Source: Pedobacter namyangjuensis (lineage in GTDB: Bacteria; Bacteroidota; Bacteroidia; Sphingobacteriales; Sphingobacteriaceae). Taken from it: a stretch of DNA of 64,000 bases. The notes beneath the pieces are model-generated. The model saw nothing but the letters and a program-made list of their open reading frames with translations, searched no databases and was not told the DNA's origin. The position numbers were made by a program, and so were the translations under genes. The stretch covers positions 124,001 through 188,000 of the forward strand of contig NZ_QMHQ01000002.1 in NCBI RefSeq assembly GCF_003313325.1, written 5' to 3'. This document shows, one piece after another, positions 27,452 through 35,722 of the stretch (its first letter is position 1; every line of letters begins with the position of its first letter).

Positions 27452-28136
27452 TTTAATTCCCGTGGTTGTCAGCTGGAGTGGTGGCAAAGATAGTATGTTG
27501 GCACTCCATCGCATATTGCAAGAGAATAAATACGATGTGCGGTACTTGCTAACCACTGTAAACAAGAAATTTGGTCGGGTTTCAATGCATGGTGTTAGGA
27601 CTAGTTTGCTATCAGAACAAGCCGATTCTCTAGATATTCCATTAAAAACACTTGAAATGCCGGAATTGCCTACAATTGGAGCTTATGAAGCAACGCTAAA
27701 CAATGCTTTAATGCAATTTAAATTAGAAGGTATAAGTCACATTGTTTTTGGAGATATTTTTTTAGAGGATTTAAAGCAATATCGGGAAACTCAGGTTGCC
27801 CAGCTGGGTATGTCTGCTGTATTTCCACTTTGGGGTTCGCAGAGCGAAGCTTTGATAGCTGAATTTATAGATTTAGGGTATGAAACTATCGTTGTGTGTT
27901 CGCAAGATGGTTTGCAAGAATTTTGCGGTCGAGTGATAGATCGGTCTTTTGTATCGTCATTGCCTGACAGAATTGATCCTTGTGGAGAGAACGGAGAATT
28001 TCACACGTATGTGTTCAATGGCCCGATGTTGAAAAGTAAAATCAATTTTGAAATTGGCGAAAGGGTTTTTAAAACTTTTCCTAATCCAAATCAATCTAAA
28101 AAAGACATAGGTTACTGGTACATAGATTTAATATGA
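27444..28136 (+). CDS. Dph6-like ATP-pyrophosphatase (diphthine-ammonia ligase family)
   Basis: Adenine-nucleotide alpha-hydrolase-fold protein of 230 residues with the PP-loop SGGKDS at 12-17 and a family-typical HGVRTSLLSEQADSLDIPL segment (about 50-68). In eukaryotes and archaea this family makes diphthamide on elongation factor 2, a modification bacteria do not have, so the bacterial reaction is unknown. It probably activates a carboxylate by adenylation and amidates it. The start ATG lies inside the last codons of the sirtuin gene, implying coupled translation. Nearness to the B12 locus may or may not be meaningful. Confidence 0.82.
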   Translation: MHSLIPVVVSWSGGKDSMLALHRILQENKYDVRYLLTTVNKKFGRVSMHGVRTSLLSEQADSLDIPLKTLEMPELPTIGAYEATLNNALMQFKLEGISHIVFGDIFLEDLKQYRETQVAQLGMSAVFPLWGSQSEALIAEFIDLGYETIVVCSQDGLQEFCGRVIDRSFVSSLPDRIDPCGENGEFHTYVFNGPMLKSKINFEIGERVFKTFPNPNQSKKDIGYWYIDLI

Positions 28137-28179
28137 TTGCTAAAAAAAAACATTTGGATTTTTTTTCAATAAGAAAAAA

Positions 28180-28197
28180 GTCGTATATTGGTATGAC
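28180..28197 (+). promoter_or_regulatory. Candidate operator/promoter of the RES/Xre operon
   Basis: An imperfect palindrome (GTCGTATATTGGTATGAC, arms GTCxTA and TAxGAC) lies 15 bp before the antitoxin ATG. It includes TATATTGG, a weak -7-like element. Autoregulation by the antitoxin is usual in this family, but this site is a guess. Confidence 0.3.
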
Positions 28198-28211
28198 AAA
28201 TTGTTTGAATC

Positions 28212-28643
28212 ATGAAAACAATAAATTATCAATATCCCGAACGCAATTCTATGCAAATTGCTTCAGAGCCAGAAGTGTTATATTTAACCGGCAAAAAACT
28301 AAATGAATTTTCAATGGCTAGTTTCGAAGAACTTAGCAGAAAACTTTCTTTTAGTCAAGCAGAATGGGCTGACATTTTGCATATCAGTGATAGAACCTTA
28401 CAGCGCTACATTAAAGATGGCAAACCTTTCGAAGGGTTATATGCTGAGCATCTTTATCAATTAGAGAATTTAGCTGTTATGGCTTCGGAGGTTTTTTCAT
28501 CCCCAGAAACCCTTAAAAATTGGTTGATATCTTCTAAAAATGTTTTGGGTGCTAATCTTGATTTTAATACTTTGAAATCTTTTTGGGGTGTAAAACTTAT
28601 TGCTACTGAGCTTGGTCGTATTGCTCATGGAGTTTATATATGA
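28212..28643 (+). CDS. Xre/MbcA/ParS-family antitoxin of a RES toxin
   Basis: A 143-residue protein with a helix-turn-helix at about 40-75 (SFSQAEWADILHISDRTLQR) and a C-terminal toxin-binding domain of the DUF2384 type (about 85-143), ending in LGRIAHGVYI. It is followed by a RES-domain gene whose ATG overlaps its stop codon as ATGA. The pair matches type II Xre-RES systems, in which this protein neutralises the toxin and represses the operon. Confidence 0.9.
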   Translation: MKTINYQYPERNSMQIASEPEVLYLTGKKLNEFSMASFEELSRKLSFSQAEWADILHISDRTLQRYIKDGKPFEGLYAEHLYQLENLAVMASEVFSSPETLKNWLISSKNVLGANLDFNTLKSFWGVKLIATELGRIAHGVYI

Positions 28644-29104
28644 TACTCTATCGTTTATGCGACAAAAAGTACGTTGATGATTTGACCGGTATAGGTGCTA
28701 AATTATTTGGAGGTAGGTGGAATGAAGTGGATACGCCTTGTATTTATACTAGTCAGCATTTGTCTTTGGCGTTTTTAGAAAAGTTTGTGCATGCCAATGC
28801 TAAAGAGAATATGTTAAATGTAGCTGTGCTAGAGATAGAAATTCCTGATGATGAAGAAGTTGTTATAAAAGTTGATGCTGGAAAACTTGACTCTCGATGG
28901 AAAAACGATATTTCTTATACGCAGTGGCTTGGAACACAAATTTTAAATGACTCTTCAGTTTTGGCTTTTTCAGTTCCATCTGTTCTTATTCCTCAAGAGC
29001 GAAATTTTATTATCAATCCGAATTCAATTCAAATGGACAAGCTTAAGATTAAAAGCGCCGTAGATTTTAAAACTGATTACAGGTATCTACAGCGCTTAAT
29101 GTAA
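28640..29104 (+). CDS. RES-domain toxin (NAD-degrading family)
   Basis: A 154-residue protein of the RES family, whose studied members deplete NAD and stop growth. The hallmark stretch is present: Arg5 in YRL, GIGAKLFGGRWN at 17-28, IYTSQHLSLAFLE with Glu47, and later VPSVLIPQERNFIINP near 118-133. All usual conserved positions appear intact, so the toxin should be active. The start overlaps the antitoxin stop. The downstream gene is convergent only 3 bp away. Confidence 0.9.
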   Translation: MILYRLCDKKYVDDLTGIGAKLFGGRWNEVDTPCIYTSQHLSLAFLEKFVHANAKENMLNVAVLEIEIPDDEEVVIKVDAGKLDSRWKNDISYTQWLGTQILNDSSVLAFSVPSVLIPQERNFIINPNSIQMDKLKIKSAVDFKTDYRYLQRLM

Positions 29105-29107
29105 TTT

Positions 29108-29743
29108 TTATTTCTTGTAGAACAATTTACTTAAGTTTGGTTTAATTCCAACCGAAATTGGAACGGTAGCGAAACTGCGGTTTTGGATCTTGGTAAACCC
29201 ATGCATATATCCAGCTTCTATAAAAAGGTTTGCACCGCCTATATTATATTCAGTTCCTGCTCCGGCTTCAATCATTCCCATACCGATACTTTTATTGTCG
29301 AGCTCTGCAATCTGAGTTCCGTTGTTTACAGTTATCCTTGGTGTAAGTACCATCCCGCCACCACCACCGGCAAATCCGTAAAAAGCAAATTTTCCAGAAA
29401 TTTTTCGGTAGCCGAGCGCAACGTTTAACAAATAAGTGGTTGCTCTAGATTTTTGCAAGGCGTAATTATAGCCATTATCTGGAGCAAGTTCATTCATAGA
29501 AAATGCGTGTAAACTAACTTTAGGATATAAGAATAATCCACTATTTCCTAAACCTAAATTTAATCCTAATGAAGTAGAGAATTTGGGTTTCAAATAGTCT
29601 GCGGTTTCGCCTACCGGAAAAGCAAAACCAATTCCACTCATGGTGTAAAGTTTGTCGGGGCGTTGTGTGTTTTGTGCGAAATTTTTCTGAGTGCTAGCAA
29701 TCATAATTGCGACAAAGAATAGGGGGGCTAAATACTTTTTCAT
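29108..29743 (-). CDS. Outer-membrane beta-barrel protein (OmpA-N/PorT-like type)
   Basis: The ATG at 29743 is preferred to one 33 bp upstream because it begins directly with a signal peptide (cleaved near NFAQ). The mature part, about 190 residues, has alternating beta strands with Gly and aromatic residues (GLNLGLGNSGLFLYPKVSL, GFAGGGGGMVL, NLFIEAGYMHGF), as in small 8-stranded barrels. No catalytic or binding motif can be assigned. It stands alone between a toxin gene and a non-coding stretch. Confidence 0.72.
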   Translation of the reverse strand: MKKYLAPLFFVAIMIASTQKNFAQNTQRPDKLYTMSGIGFAFPVGETADYLKPKFSTSLGLNLGLGNSGLFLYPKVSLHAFSMNELAPDNGYNYALQKSRATTYLLNVALGYRKISGKFAFYGFAGGGGGMVLTPRITVNNGTQIAELDNKSIGMGMIEAGAGTEYNIGGANLFIEAGYMHGFTKIQNRSFATVPISVGIKPNLSKLFYKK

Positions 29744-30100
29744 ATATAGTTGTTGATCGATTTTTAGCAACAACATACGGAGAGAAGTTTTTGTTTTCGC
29801 CAGTGCCTGAATGCAATTTTTTTAGCTAATATTGAAGTGTTTAATAAAGTTGTTGTTTTTTCACGAAAATAAAATAAAATAGCCAAACCTCTCATAAATT
29901 TGGCTATTTAAATAAACAAAATATTATTCTTTATCAATATTTAGTCGTCTGTATTTCAATACTTTGTTTTTATTAACATTAAGTTTTAGTTTTTTTAAAT
30001 TGTACTTTTAAGATGTTATTGATCGTGAAATACAGAATTAAATTTTGTTTACTTATTTAAGTTGTTTACTTACAGTTTTTTATGTTTGTTATATACAGTT
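29744..30100. other. A+T-rich non-coding stretch with two inverted repeats
   Basis: No credible coding frame is seen here. It contains a hairpin terminator at 29877-29909 and a perfect 10-bp inverted repeat, CTGTATTTCA at 29949-29958 and TGAAATACAG at 30026-30035, enclosing 67 bp. A small RNA could be encoded, but no promoter is convincing. Confidence 0.35.
29868..29909 (-). terminator. Terminator on the minus strand
   Basis: AAATAGCCAAA at 29877-29887 and TTTGGCTATTT at 29899-29909 form a perfect 11-bp stem. On the minus strand it is followed by a T-rich tail, so it could end transcripts from the 30101-30349 gene. Confidence 0.65.
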
Positions 30101-30349
30101 TTACTGATGTCTTTTATAAGTAGACGAGAAATCCGTTCTCATCGTTTTAAATCTTTCGATTACACTGGCAACAAACTCTTCGTCTAATAATTCAAATACT
30201 TCATTAGCTCCACCTCCTGTTAAGTCTAGCTCTGATAGTTTGTAGCTTTGCTCGAACTGACCTTGCTCAAACTTGATAATGTATTTTTGGTTCATGCTAA
30301 ACAAGGTAACCTTGCATTCTGGTAATGGTAATTCTGCTATAATTCTCAT
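30101..30349 (-). CDS. Small conserved hypothetical cytoplasmic protein
   Basis: An 82-residue protein not recognised by me. It lacks a signal peptide, membrane segment or cysteine pair. The N-terminal half looks beta-rich (KVTLFSMNQKYIIKFEQGQF) and the C-terminal half helical with many acidic residues (NEVFELLDEEFVASVIERF). It is separated from the peptidase gene upstream by a hairpin, so it is probably transcribed alone. A coding gene is supported by normal codon use and a long non-coding flank. Confidence 0.6.
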   Translation of the reverse strand: MRIIAELPLPECKVTLFSMNQKYIIKFEQGQFEQSYKLSELDLTGGGANEVFELLDEEFVASVIERFKTMRTDFSSTYKRHQ

Positions 30350-30363
30350 ATTATTTAAATGAA

Positions 30364-30398
30364 AATCGCCATTGAAAATTAACTTAACAATGGCGATT
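30364..30398 (-). terminator. Terminator of the S46 peptidase gene
   Basis: AATCGCCATTG at 30364-30374 and CAATGGCGATT at 30388-30398 form a perfect 11-bp stem, 14 bp past the stop codon of the peptidase gene. The T run on the minus strand is short. Confidence 0.7.
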
Positions 30399-30412
30399 AG
30401 GTTCGAAATATT

Positions 30413-32581
30413 TTAAAGTTTAACGCCCATTTCTTTTAGTAGAAAATCGGCCTTGTCAATTTTTGAAGCAACCCATAAAACGTAACGAATATCTACCCCG
30501 ATAGATCGGCTGTAGCTTTCATTCCAGGCATAGTCGTTTATGGTGGCTCCATAAGCACGATCAAAGTTAACGCCGATAAGTTCTCCGTTTGCGTTCATAA
30601 TTGGCGAACCTGAGTTTCCTCCAGTTGTGTCCATATTGTATAAGAATGATACAGGAACATCATTTAAGTCCTTCTTTGCAAAAGGACCAAAATCCTTCGC
30701 TTCCCAAAGTGTTTTAATTTCGTTTGGATAAGCAAATTCAGGTTTTCCAGATGCGCCTTTTTCTAAAATTCCTTTAATGCTGGTGTATGGAGCCATATAT
30801 GTTGCATCTGCAGGCGAGTAACCTCTAACATGGCCGTAAGTTAATCGAAGTGTGCTATTGGCATCAGGTATAAAGCCTTTCTTTAAAAACTTTTCTTTAA
30901 CATTTACGTAATCACCCATCAGTTTGTTTAACACGCCATCACGTCTATCTTTCTCAGGCTTTAAATCTGCAATTTGTTTCGCAATGCCTTTCTCGAATTC
31001 TAAAATCGCATCGTTATAATCATTAATAGATTTGCTTGATTTTAATAATGTGCTGAATACGTAGTTTTGGTCTTTAAGTTTACTCAGTCCAAAAGAATCG
31101 TTAATAAAGTCATTAATCATGGTTTCATTGTTCGAACCCTTGCTGGTAATTTTGTCAACGGCACTAACACGTTGTATCGTGTTAAACGCAGATGCATCAC
31201 TTAGCATTTTCTTTAAAATTTTTCTATCTACATCAATATCGTACGATTCGTAAATGCCATTTAAAGACTGTTTTAGTTTAGAAACATTCTCGTTAAAAAA
31301 TGACTCCTTTTGAGCATTTGGCTGGCTAGAAAGCGCAGTTTTGAACGCGTTTATCTGTTTAGAAACGTTTAACAAACTAGTTGAGGTGTAGATCTGGGTT
31401 AACCATAAATCGCGGTTTGCGTCCCCGTTTATTTGCTTATAAAGTTGATCTATGTTGCTCATCAAACTTCCGTATTGAGCTTTTACTTCCGTGTTGCCGT
31501 TAATAAACTCGGCTAATGCAGCGTCTTCTTGTTTTTTCTGCGCAACAAGGTCTATCGCTTTTAAGCCTTGTAATTTGCCTCTGTAGTTTTTCATTACATT
31601 GGCATTTCTCTTAATTCGGGTTGCAAGCTTAAGTTCGGTGGTTTTATCTTTTTTGCCAGCGTTTTCCATCGTTGCGTTCTGGAAGTCGTACAAGTCTGAG
31701 GTGTAAGGAAGTACGAATTCTTGCTGGTAGGCTATAAATTGCGCAGGACGATGACGGAACGTTCTTCCCGGATAACCTAAAATGAATACAAAATCTTCTT
31801 CATTTGTTCCCGCAGGATTTACTTTCAAGAATTTTTTAGGCGTGTAAGGGATGTTGTCCTTTGAGTATTTTGCAGGTTTACCATCCTTTCCAACGTAAGC
31901 TCTCATAAACGAGTAATCTCCCGTGTGACGAGGCCAAACCCAGTTGTCGGTTTCGCCACCATATTCTCCAACCTTACGATTTGGGATATATACTAACCTA
32001 ACGTCTTGTATGGTTTTGTATTTAAATAAAACGTAGCTCTTTCCGATAAACATTTCAGATACTTCGGCTTTAATGCTTGGATCGTTTTTTTCAGCCTCCA
32101 ATGCAATGTTTTTCATGGCATTGTTTATCAATTGAAGTCTTGTTGCGGGATCATCAATTTGCGCAACTGCACCTAATACCTTATCCGAAACATCTTCATA
32201 ACTATCAGTAATTCGACAGGTTAAGCCTTTGGCTTCAATTTCTTCTTCATTTGATTTTGCTACAAATCCATTGTTTAGATAATCTTTTTCTGGCGTACTA
32301 GCTAATTGTACGGCGCTAAACGCACAATGGTGGTTGGTAATGATTAAGCCTTCGTTAGATACGAATGATCCTGTACACCCGCCAACATTTACCAAAGCAT
32401 CAACTAAACTAATTCCATTTGGGTTATAAACTTCGTTTTGATCAATTTTCAGCCCTGCTTTTTTTAAATCCACTTTGTGTATTTCGCTCAGTGGAAACAT
32501 TCCTTCCTCAGGTGTTTTATAGGCATACTGCGCTAATCCACCACAAAGCAGTAAAGTGATTAATAAGGTTTTCTTGTTCAT
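30413..32581 (-). CDS. S46-family dipeptidyl peptidase, DPP11-type
   Basis: Periplasmic serine exopeptidase of 722 residues that removes dipeptides from peptide N-termini. The ATG at 32581 begins a signal peptide and is chosen over one 30 bp upstream. Catalytic His85 sits in ITNHHCAF, an Asp lies in WPRHTGDYSFMRAY, and Ser657 in GGNSGSP. Eighteen residues after the Ser is Arg675 in VNFDR, equivalent to Arg673 of Porphyromonas DPP11, which confers preference for Asp/Glu at P1; DPP7 has Gly there. So acidic-residue specificity is predicted. It is monocistronic with its own terminator. Confidence 0.92.
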   Translation of the reverse strand: MNKKTLLITLLLCGGLAQYAYKTPEEGMFPLSEIHKVDLKKAGLKIDQNEVYNPNGISLVDALVNVGGCTGSFVSNEGLIITNHHCAFSAVQLASTPEKDYLNNGFVAKSNEEEIEAKGLTCRITDSYEDVSDKVLGAVAQIDDPATRLQLINNAMKNIALEAEKNDPSIKAEVSEMFIGKSYVLFKYKTIQDVRLVYIPNRKVGEYGGETDNWVWPRHTGDYSFMRAYVGKDGKPAKYSKDNIPYTPKKFLKVNPAGTNEEDFVFILGYPGRTFRHRPAQFIAYQQEFVLPYTSDLYDFQNATMENAGKKDKTTELKLATRIKRNANVMKNYRGKLQGLKAIDLVAQKKQEDAALAEFINGNTEVKAQYGSLMSNIDQLYKQINGDANRDLWLTQIYTSTSLLNVSKQINAFKTALSSQPNAQKESFFNENVSKLKQSLNGIYESYDIDVDRKILKKMLSDASAFNTIQRVSAVDKITSKGSNNETMINDFINDSFGLSKLKDQNYVFSTLLKSSKSINDYNDAILEFEKGIAKQIADLKPEKDRRDGVLNKLMGDYVNVKEKFLKKGFIPDANSTLRLTYGHVRGYSPADATYMAPYTSIKGILEKGASGKPEFAYPNEIKTLWEAKDFGPFAKKDLNDVPVSFLYNMDTTGGNSGSPIMNANGELIGVNFDRAYGATINDYAWNESYSRSIGVDIRYVLWVASKIDKADFLLKEMGVKL

Positions 32582-32683
32582 ATTGTTGTGTATTATACTC
32601 GTAAAATTCAAATCTAGTCATTTTGTTCAAAGCAAGTACAGTATGTTGAATAGTCTTCTAAATGTTAATATGTCTTGCAGTAA

Positions 32684-32713
32684 TTTAAAATATCGTTCCA
32701 TTGCTTAGATTTG
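32684..32713 (+). promoter_or_regulatory. Promoter for msrC
   Basis: A perfect -7 element TAGATTTG lies at 32706-32713. A -33-like TTTA at 32684-32687 precedes it by 18 bp. The start codon is 23 bp downstream. Confidence 0.6.
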
Positions 32714-32735
32714 TATAAATTCATTTTTATTTATT

Positions 32736-33212
32736 ATGGCTGAAGATTTAAGTATTTCTAGGATAGGTACAAAAGAGGAGCAATACGAATCGCTGATTCC
32801 TCAGATAGAGGCGTTGCTTTATGGTGAGACAGATTTAATAGCAAATTTAGCTAACATTTGTGCGGCCCTGAAGGAACAATTTGGTTGGTTTTGGGTTGGT
32901 TTCTACTTGGTTAAAAATGATGAATTGGTGTTAGGACCCTTTCAAGGCCCTGTTGCTTGTACGCGTATTAAAAAAGGCAAGGGGGTTTGTGGTGCATCGT
33001 GGCAACAGGAACAGATCTTAATCGTTCCGAATGTCGATGAATTTCCTGGTCATATTGCTTGCGCATCAGCTTCAAAATCTGAAATTGTATTACCACTTTA
33101 CAAGGCAAATGAAATTATCGGAGTCTTAGATGTAGATAGTGAATATCTTTCTCATTTTGATGAAGTTGATGAACTTTATTTAAAGAAAATTATTAGCTTT
33201 TTAAATGCCTAA
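32736..33212 (+). CDS. msrC: Free methionine-(R)-sulfoxide reductase (GAF domain)
   Basis: Cytoplasmic enzyme of 158 residues that reduces free methionine-R-sulfoxide. It is a single GAF domain with the three family cysteines, Cys75 (VACTRI), Cys85 (KGVCGA) and Cys109 (HIACAS), each exactly nine positions before E. coli Cys84, Cys94 and Cys118. It overlaps the next gene by 8 bp, so repair of oxidised methionine and of alkylated bases is co-expressed here. Confidence 0.94.
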   Translation: MAEDLSISRIGTKEEQYESLIPQIEALLYGETDLIANLANICAALKEQFGWFWVGFYLVKNDELVLGPFQGPVACTRIKKGKGVCGASWQQEQILIVPNVDEFPGHIACASASKSEIVLPLYKANEIIGVLDVDSEYLSHFDEVDELYLKKIISFLNA

Positions 33213-33810
33213 ATTAAGCCAATCTTTTTATCAGCAAAGCGATGTCTTGAATTTGGCAAAACAATTATTGGGTAAGCAGTTATTTACTTTGATTGATGGT
33301 GTTTTGACAGGCGGCGTTATAGTAGAAACAGAGGCATATAATGGAATAATTGATAAAGCGTCTCACGCTTACAATGGCAGATATACGCCGAGAACAGCTA
33401 CAATGTATCAATCTGGTGGCGTTTCTTATGTTTACCTGTGCTACGGAATTCATTATTTGTTTAATGTTGTTACTGGCGGTGAGGGAATACCACAGGCTGT
33501 TTTAATTCGGGGGATTGAGCCTGTTGTAGGTATAGAGGAAATGATGCTAAGAAGAGGGATGGATAGGTTCGCAAATAGAATAACTGCTGGGCCAGGAGCG
33601 CTCTCAAAGGCATTAGGTATAACTAAAGAACTGAATGCAAAAGATTTAATAGGTGATGAAATTTGGATTGAGAATAGTGCAATTTCTTTTAAGGAAGGTG
33701 AAATTATAGCTTCTCCGAGGGTTGGTGTAGATTATGCTGGGGATCACGCTCTTTTACCTTGGCGATTTTATGTTAAAGGGAATAAATTTGTTAGCAAGCC
33801 AAATTCTTAA
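33205..33810 (+). CDS. DNA-3-methyladenine glycosylase (AAG/MPG family)
   Basis: Base-excision enzyme of 201 residues that removes alkylated purines. The catalytic block VETEAY holds Glu43 and Tyr45 (human AAG Glu125 and Tyr127), with His54 in KASHAYNG matching His136. YVYLCYGIHYLFNVV at 75-89 and ITAGPGALSKALGI near 131-144 are family signatures. Translation is probably coupled to msrC through the 8-bp overlap. Confidence 0.95.
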   Translation: MPKLSQSFYQQSDVLNLAKQLLGKQLFTLIDGVLTGGVIVETEAYNGIIDKASHAYNGRYTPRTATMYQSGGVSYVYLCYGIHYLFNVVTGGEGIPQAVLIRGIEPVVGIEEMMLRRGMDRFANRITAGPGALSKALGITKELNAKDLIGDEIWIENSAISFKEGEIIASPRVGVDYAGDHALLPWRFYVKGNKFVSKPNS

Positions 33811-33879
33811 TTCTATGCTTTCTGGATTTACTGGCAAACCTTTCATTACATCAGGTGTTTTATAACAAAATCATCTGAT

Positions 33880-34368
33880 ATGAAAAATGAAAAAAACATA
33901 GCCATACTAAAGGAAATCGCTGAGAAGGTTAGAATTTGTATGTTGAATACAATTGATAGCAAAGGGAGTTTTAGTAGCAGACCCATGGGGACTGCAAAAA
34001 TAGAGGAGGATGGGAGTATTTGGTTTTTTACTAATGAGTATTCGTTAAAATCGAAAGAAATATCAAAAGATAATGACGTTAATTTGGGATATAGCGATCC
34101 TTCTAGTAATACATATTTATATGTTAATGGGAAAGCGGAATTAGTTGATGACCAAGCTCGTAAGGAAGCATATTTTTCGCCTTTTGTAAAAGCATGGTTT
34201 CCCGATGGTGCTAGCGATCCGAATTTGATTTTAATAAAAGTTACACCAGACGTTGCTGAGTATTGGGACGCTAGTTCTAGTAAAATGGTGGTTGTTTTTA
34301 ATATGCTAAAAGCAATTGTTACTGGAAGTACACCGGATTTGGGAGAACATGAAAAGTTGAAATTTTAA
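33880..34368 (+). CDS. Pyridoxamine 5'-phosphate oxidase-like general stress protein
   Basis: FMN-binding split-barrel protein of 162 residues of the general stress protein 26 type. The pattern SRPMGTAKIEEDGSIWFFTN near 38-57, followed by VNLGYSDPSSNTYLYVNGKA near 67-86, is typical. These proteins bind FMN or F420-like cofactors, and the reaction here is unknown. It lies 69 bp after the glycosylase gene and before a terminator, so it may be part of the same stress-related transcript. Confidence 0.85.
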   Translation: MKNEKNIAILKEIAEKVRICMLNTIDSKGSFSSRPMGTAKIEEDGSIWFFTNEYSLKSKEISKDNDVNLGYSDPSSNTYLYVNGKAELVDDQARKEAYFSPFVKAWFPDGASDPNLILIKVTPDVAEYWDASSSKMVVVFNMLKAIVTGSTPDLGEHEKLKF

Positions 34369-34392
34369 ATAGGATAAATGTTTTAAAAATAA

Positions 34393-34421
34393 AGTCTAGC
34401 CAAATGGTTAGGCTTTTTTTT
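34393..34421 (+). terminator. Terminator before kynU
   Basis: AGTCTAGCC at 34393-34401 pairs with GGTTAGGCT at 34406-34414 (two G-T pairs), followed by eight T. Confidence 0.75.
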
Positions 34422-34435
34422 GTTATAATTGGTGT

Positions 34436-35722
34436 ATGAATTTTGAGAATAATTTAGCCTATGCGCAGGCTTTAGATTCAAACGATCCGCTTCGGGAATT
34501 GCGTGAAGAATATTTATTTCCCAAGCAAAATGGGAAACCATTTATCTACCTATGTGGTAATTCTTTAGGATTGCAACCTAAAGTTGCAAAAGAGGTTCTG
34601 AACAATCAGTTATCTAATTGGGAAAACCTGGCGGTTGAAGGTTGGTTTGAAGGAGAATCTCCATGGATGTTTTACCACAAAGAACTTAAAAAACTCATGG
34701 CACCAATTGTTGGAGCTAGCCCCGAAGAGGTTTGCCCAATGAATACGCTCACGGTTAACCTGCATTTATTGATGGTTAGCTTCTATAAGCCAACAGCCAA
34801 AAAGTTTAAAATCATAATGGAAAGTGGAGCATTTCCATCAGACCAATATGCTATCGAAAGTCAGGTTCGTTTTCGTGGTTTTAATCCTGCTGATGCAATT
34901 ATCGAAGTAAAGCCACGTGAAGGTGAATACACGTTACGGACAGAGGATATTGTAAACAGTATAGTGGAAAACGGCGATGAAATTGCTTTAGTGCTTTTTG
35001 GAGGGATAAATTATTTTACCGGTCAATGGTTTGATATGCCTGCAATTACTAAAGCTGGCCACAGTATTGGAGCGGTAGTTGGCTTTGATTTGGCACACGC
35101 TGCGGGTAATGTTCCTGTTCAGTTGCACGATTGGGATATAGATTTCGCCTGCTGGTGCTCTTATAAATACCAAAACGCTGGCCCAGGTGGTATAGGTGGG
35201 ATTTTTGTGCACCAAAAGCATTTCTCAGATAGCTCTTTAAATCGCTTTGCGGGATGGTGGGGTTACAAAGAAAAGGAGAGATTTAAGATGGAAAAGGGTT
35301 TTATTCCTGAGCTCGGTGCAGATGGTTGGCAAGTGAGTTGTACGCAAGTAATGCCAATGGCGCTTTATCATGCCTCGTTGAAATTATTTAAAAAAGCAGG
35401 TTTCATGACGGCATTAAGAAATAAAAGTATTACGTTAACTGAATACCTTTTTTATGTTATAGATCAAGTTAATATAAAATTAGGTAAAGAACAATACAAG
35501 ATTATTACCCCGAGAAATGAAAACGATCGAGGCGCTCAAGTTTCTATTATCGCCAAAGAAAACGGAAAACAGATATTTGATGCACTAGTGGCTGAAAACA
35601 TATTAGGAGATTGGCGAGAACCTAACGTTATTCGTTTAAGTCCGGTACCTATGTACAACAGTTTTGAAGATGTTTTCAGAACCGGCAAATTATTGTTAAA
35701 TCTTAGCAAAGCTGAAAAATGA
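34436..35722 (+). CDS. kynU: Kynureninase
   Basis: Pyridoxal-phosphate enzyme of 428 residues that cleaves kynurenine to anthranilate and alanine, or 3-hydroxykynurenine in NAD synthesis. The PLP lysine is Lys244 in CSYKYQNAGPGG; Asp218 and His221 in GFDLAHAAGN fit the cofactor-binding site; LCGNSLGLQPK at 39-49 and ESGAFPSDQYA at 129-139 are family motifs. The stop codon overlaps the bestrophin start as ATGA. No other kynurenine pathway gene is seen in the window. Confidence 0.95.
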   Translation: MNFENNLAYAQALDSNDPLRELREEYLFPKQNGKPFIYLCGNSLGLQPKVAKEVLNNQLSNWENLAVEGWFEGESPWMFYHKELKKLMAPIVGASPEEVCPMNTLTVNLHLLMVSFYKPTAKKFKIIMESGAFPSDQYAIESQVRFRGFNPADAIIEVKPREGEYTLRTEDIVNSIVENGDEIALVLFGGINYFTGQWFDMPAITKAGHSIGAVVGFDLAHAAGNVPVQLHDWDIDFACWCSYKYQNAGPGGIGGIFVHQKHFSDSSLNRFAGWWGYKEKERFKMEKGFIPELGADGWQVSCTQVMPMALYHASLKLFKKAGFMTALRNKSITLTEYLFYVIDQVNIKLGKEQYKIITPRNENDRGAQVSIIAKENGKQIFDALVAENILGDWREPNVIRLSPVPMYNSFEDVFRTGKLLLNLSKAEK

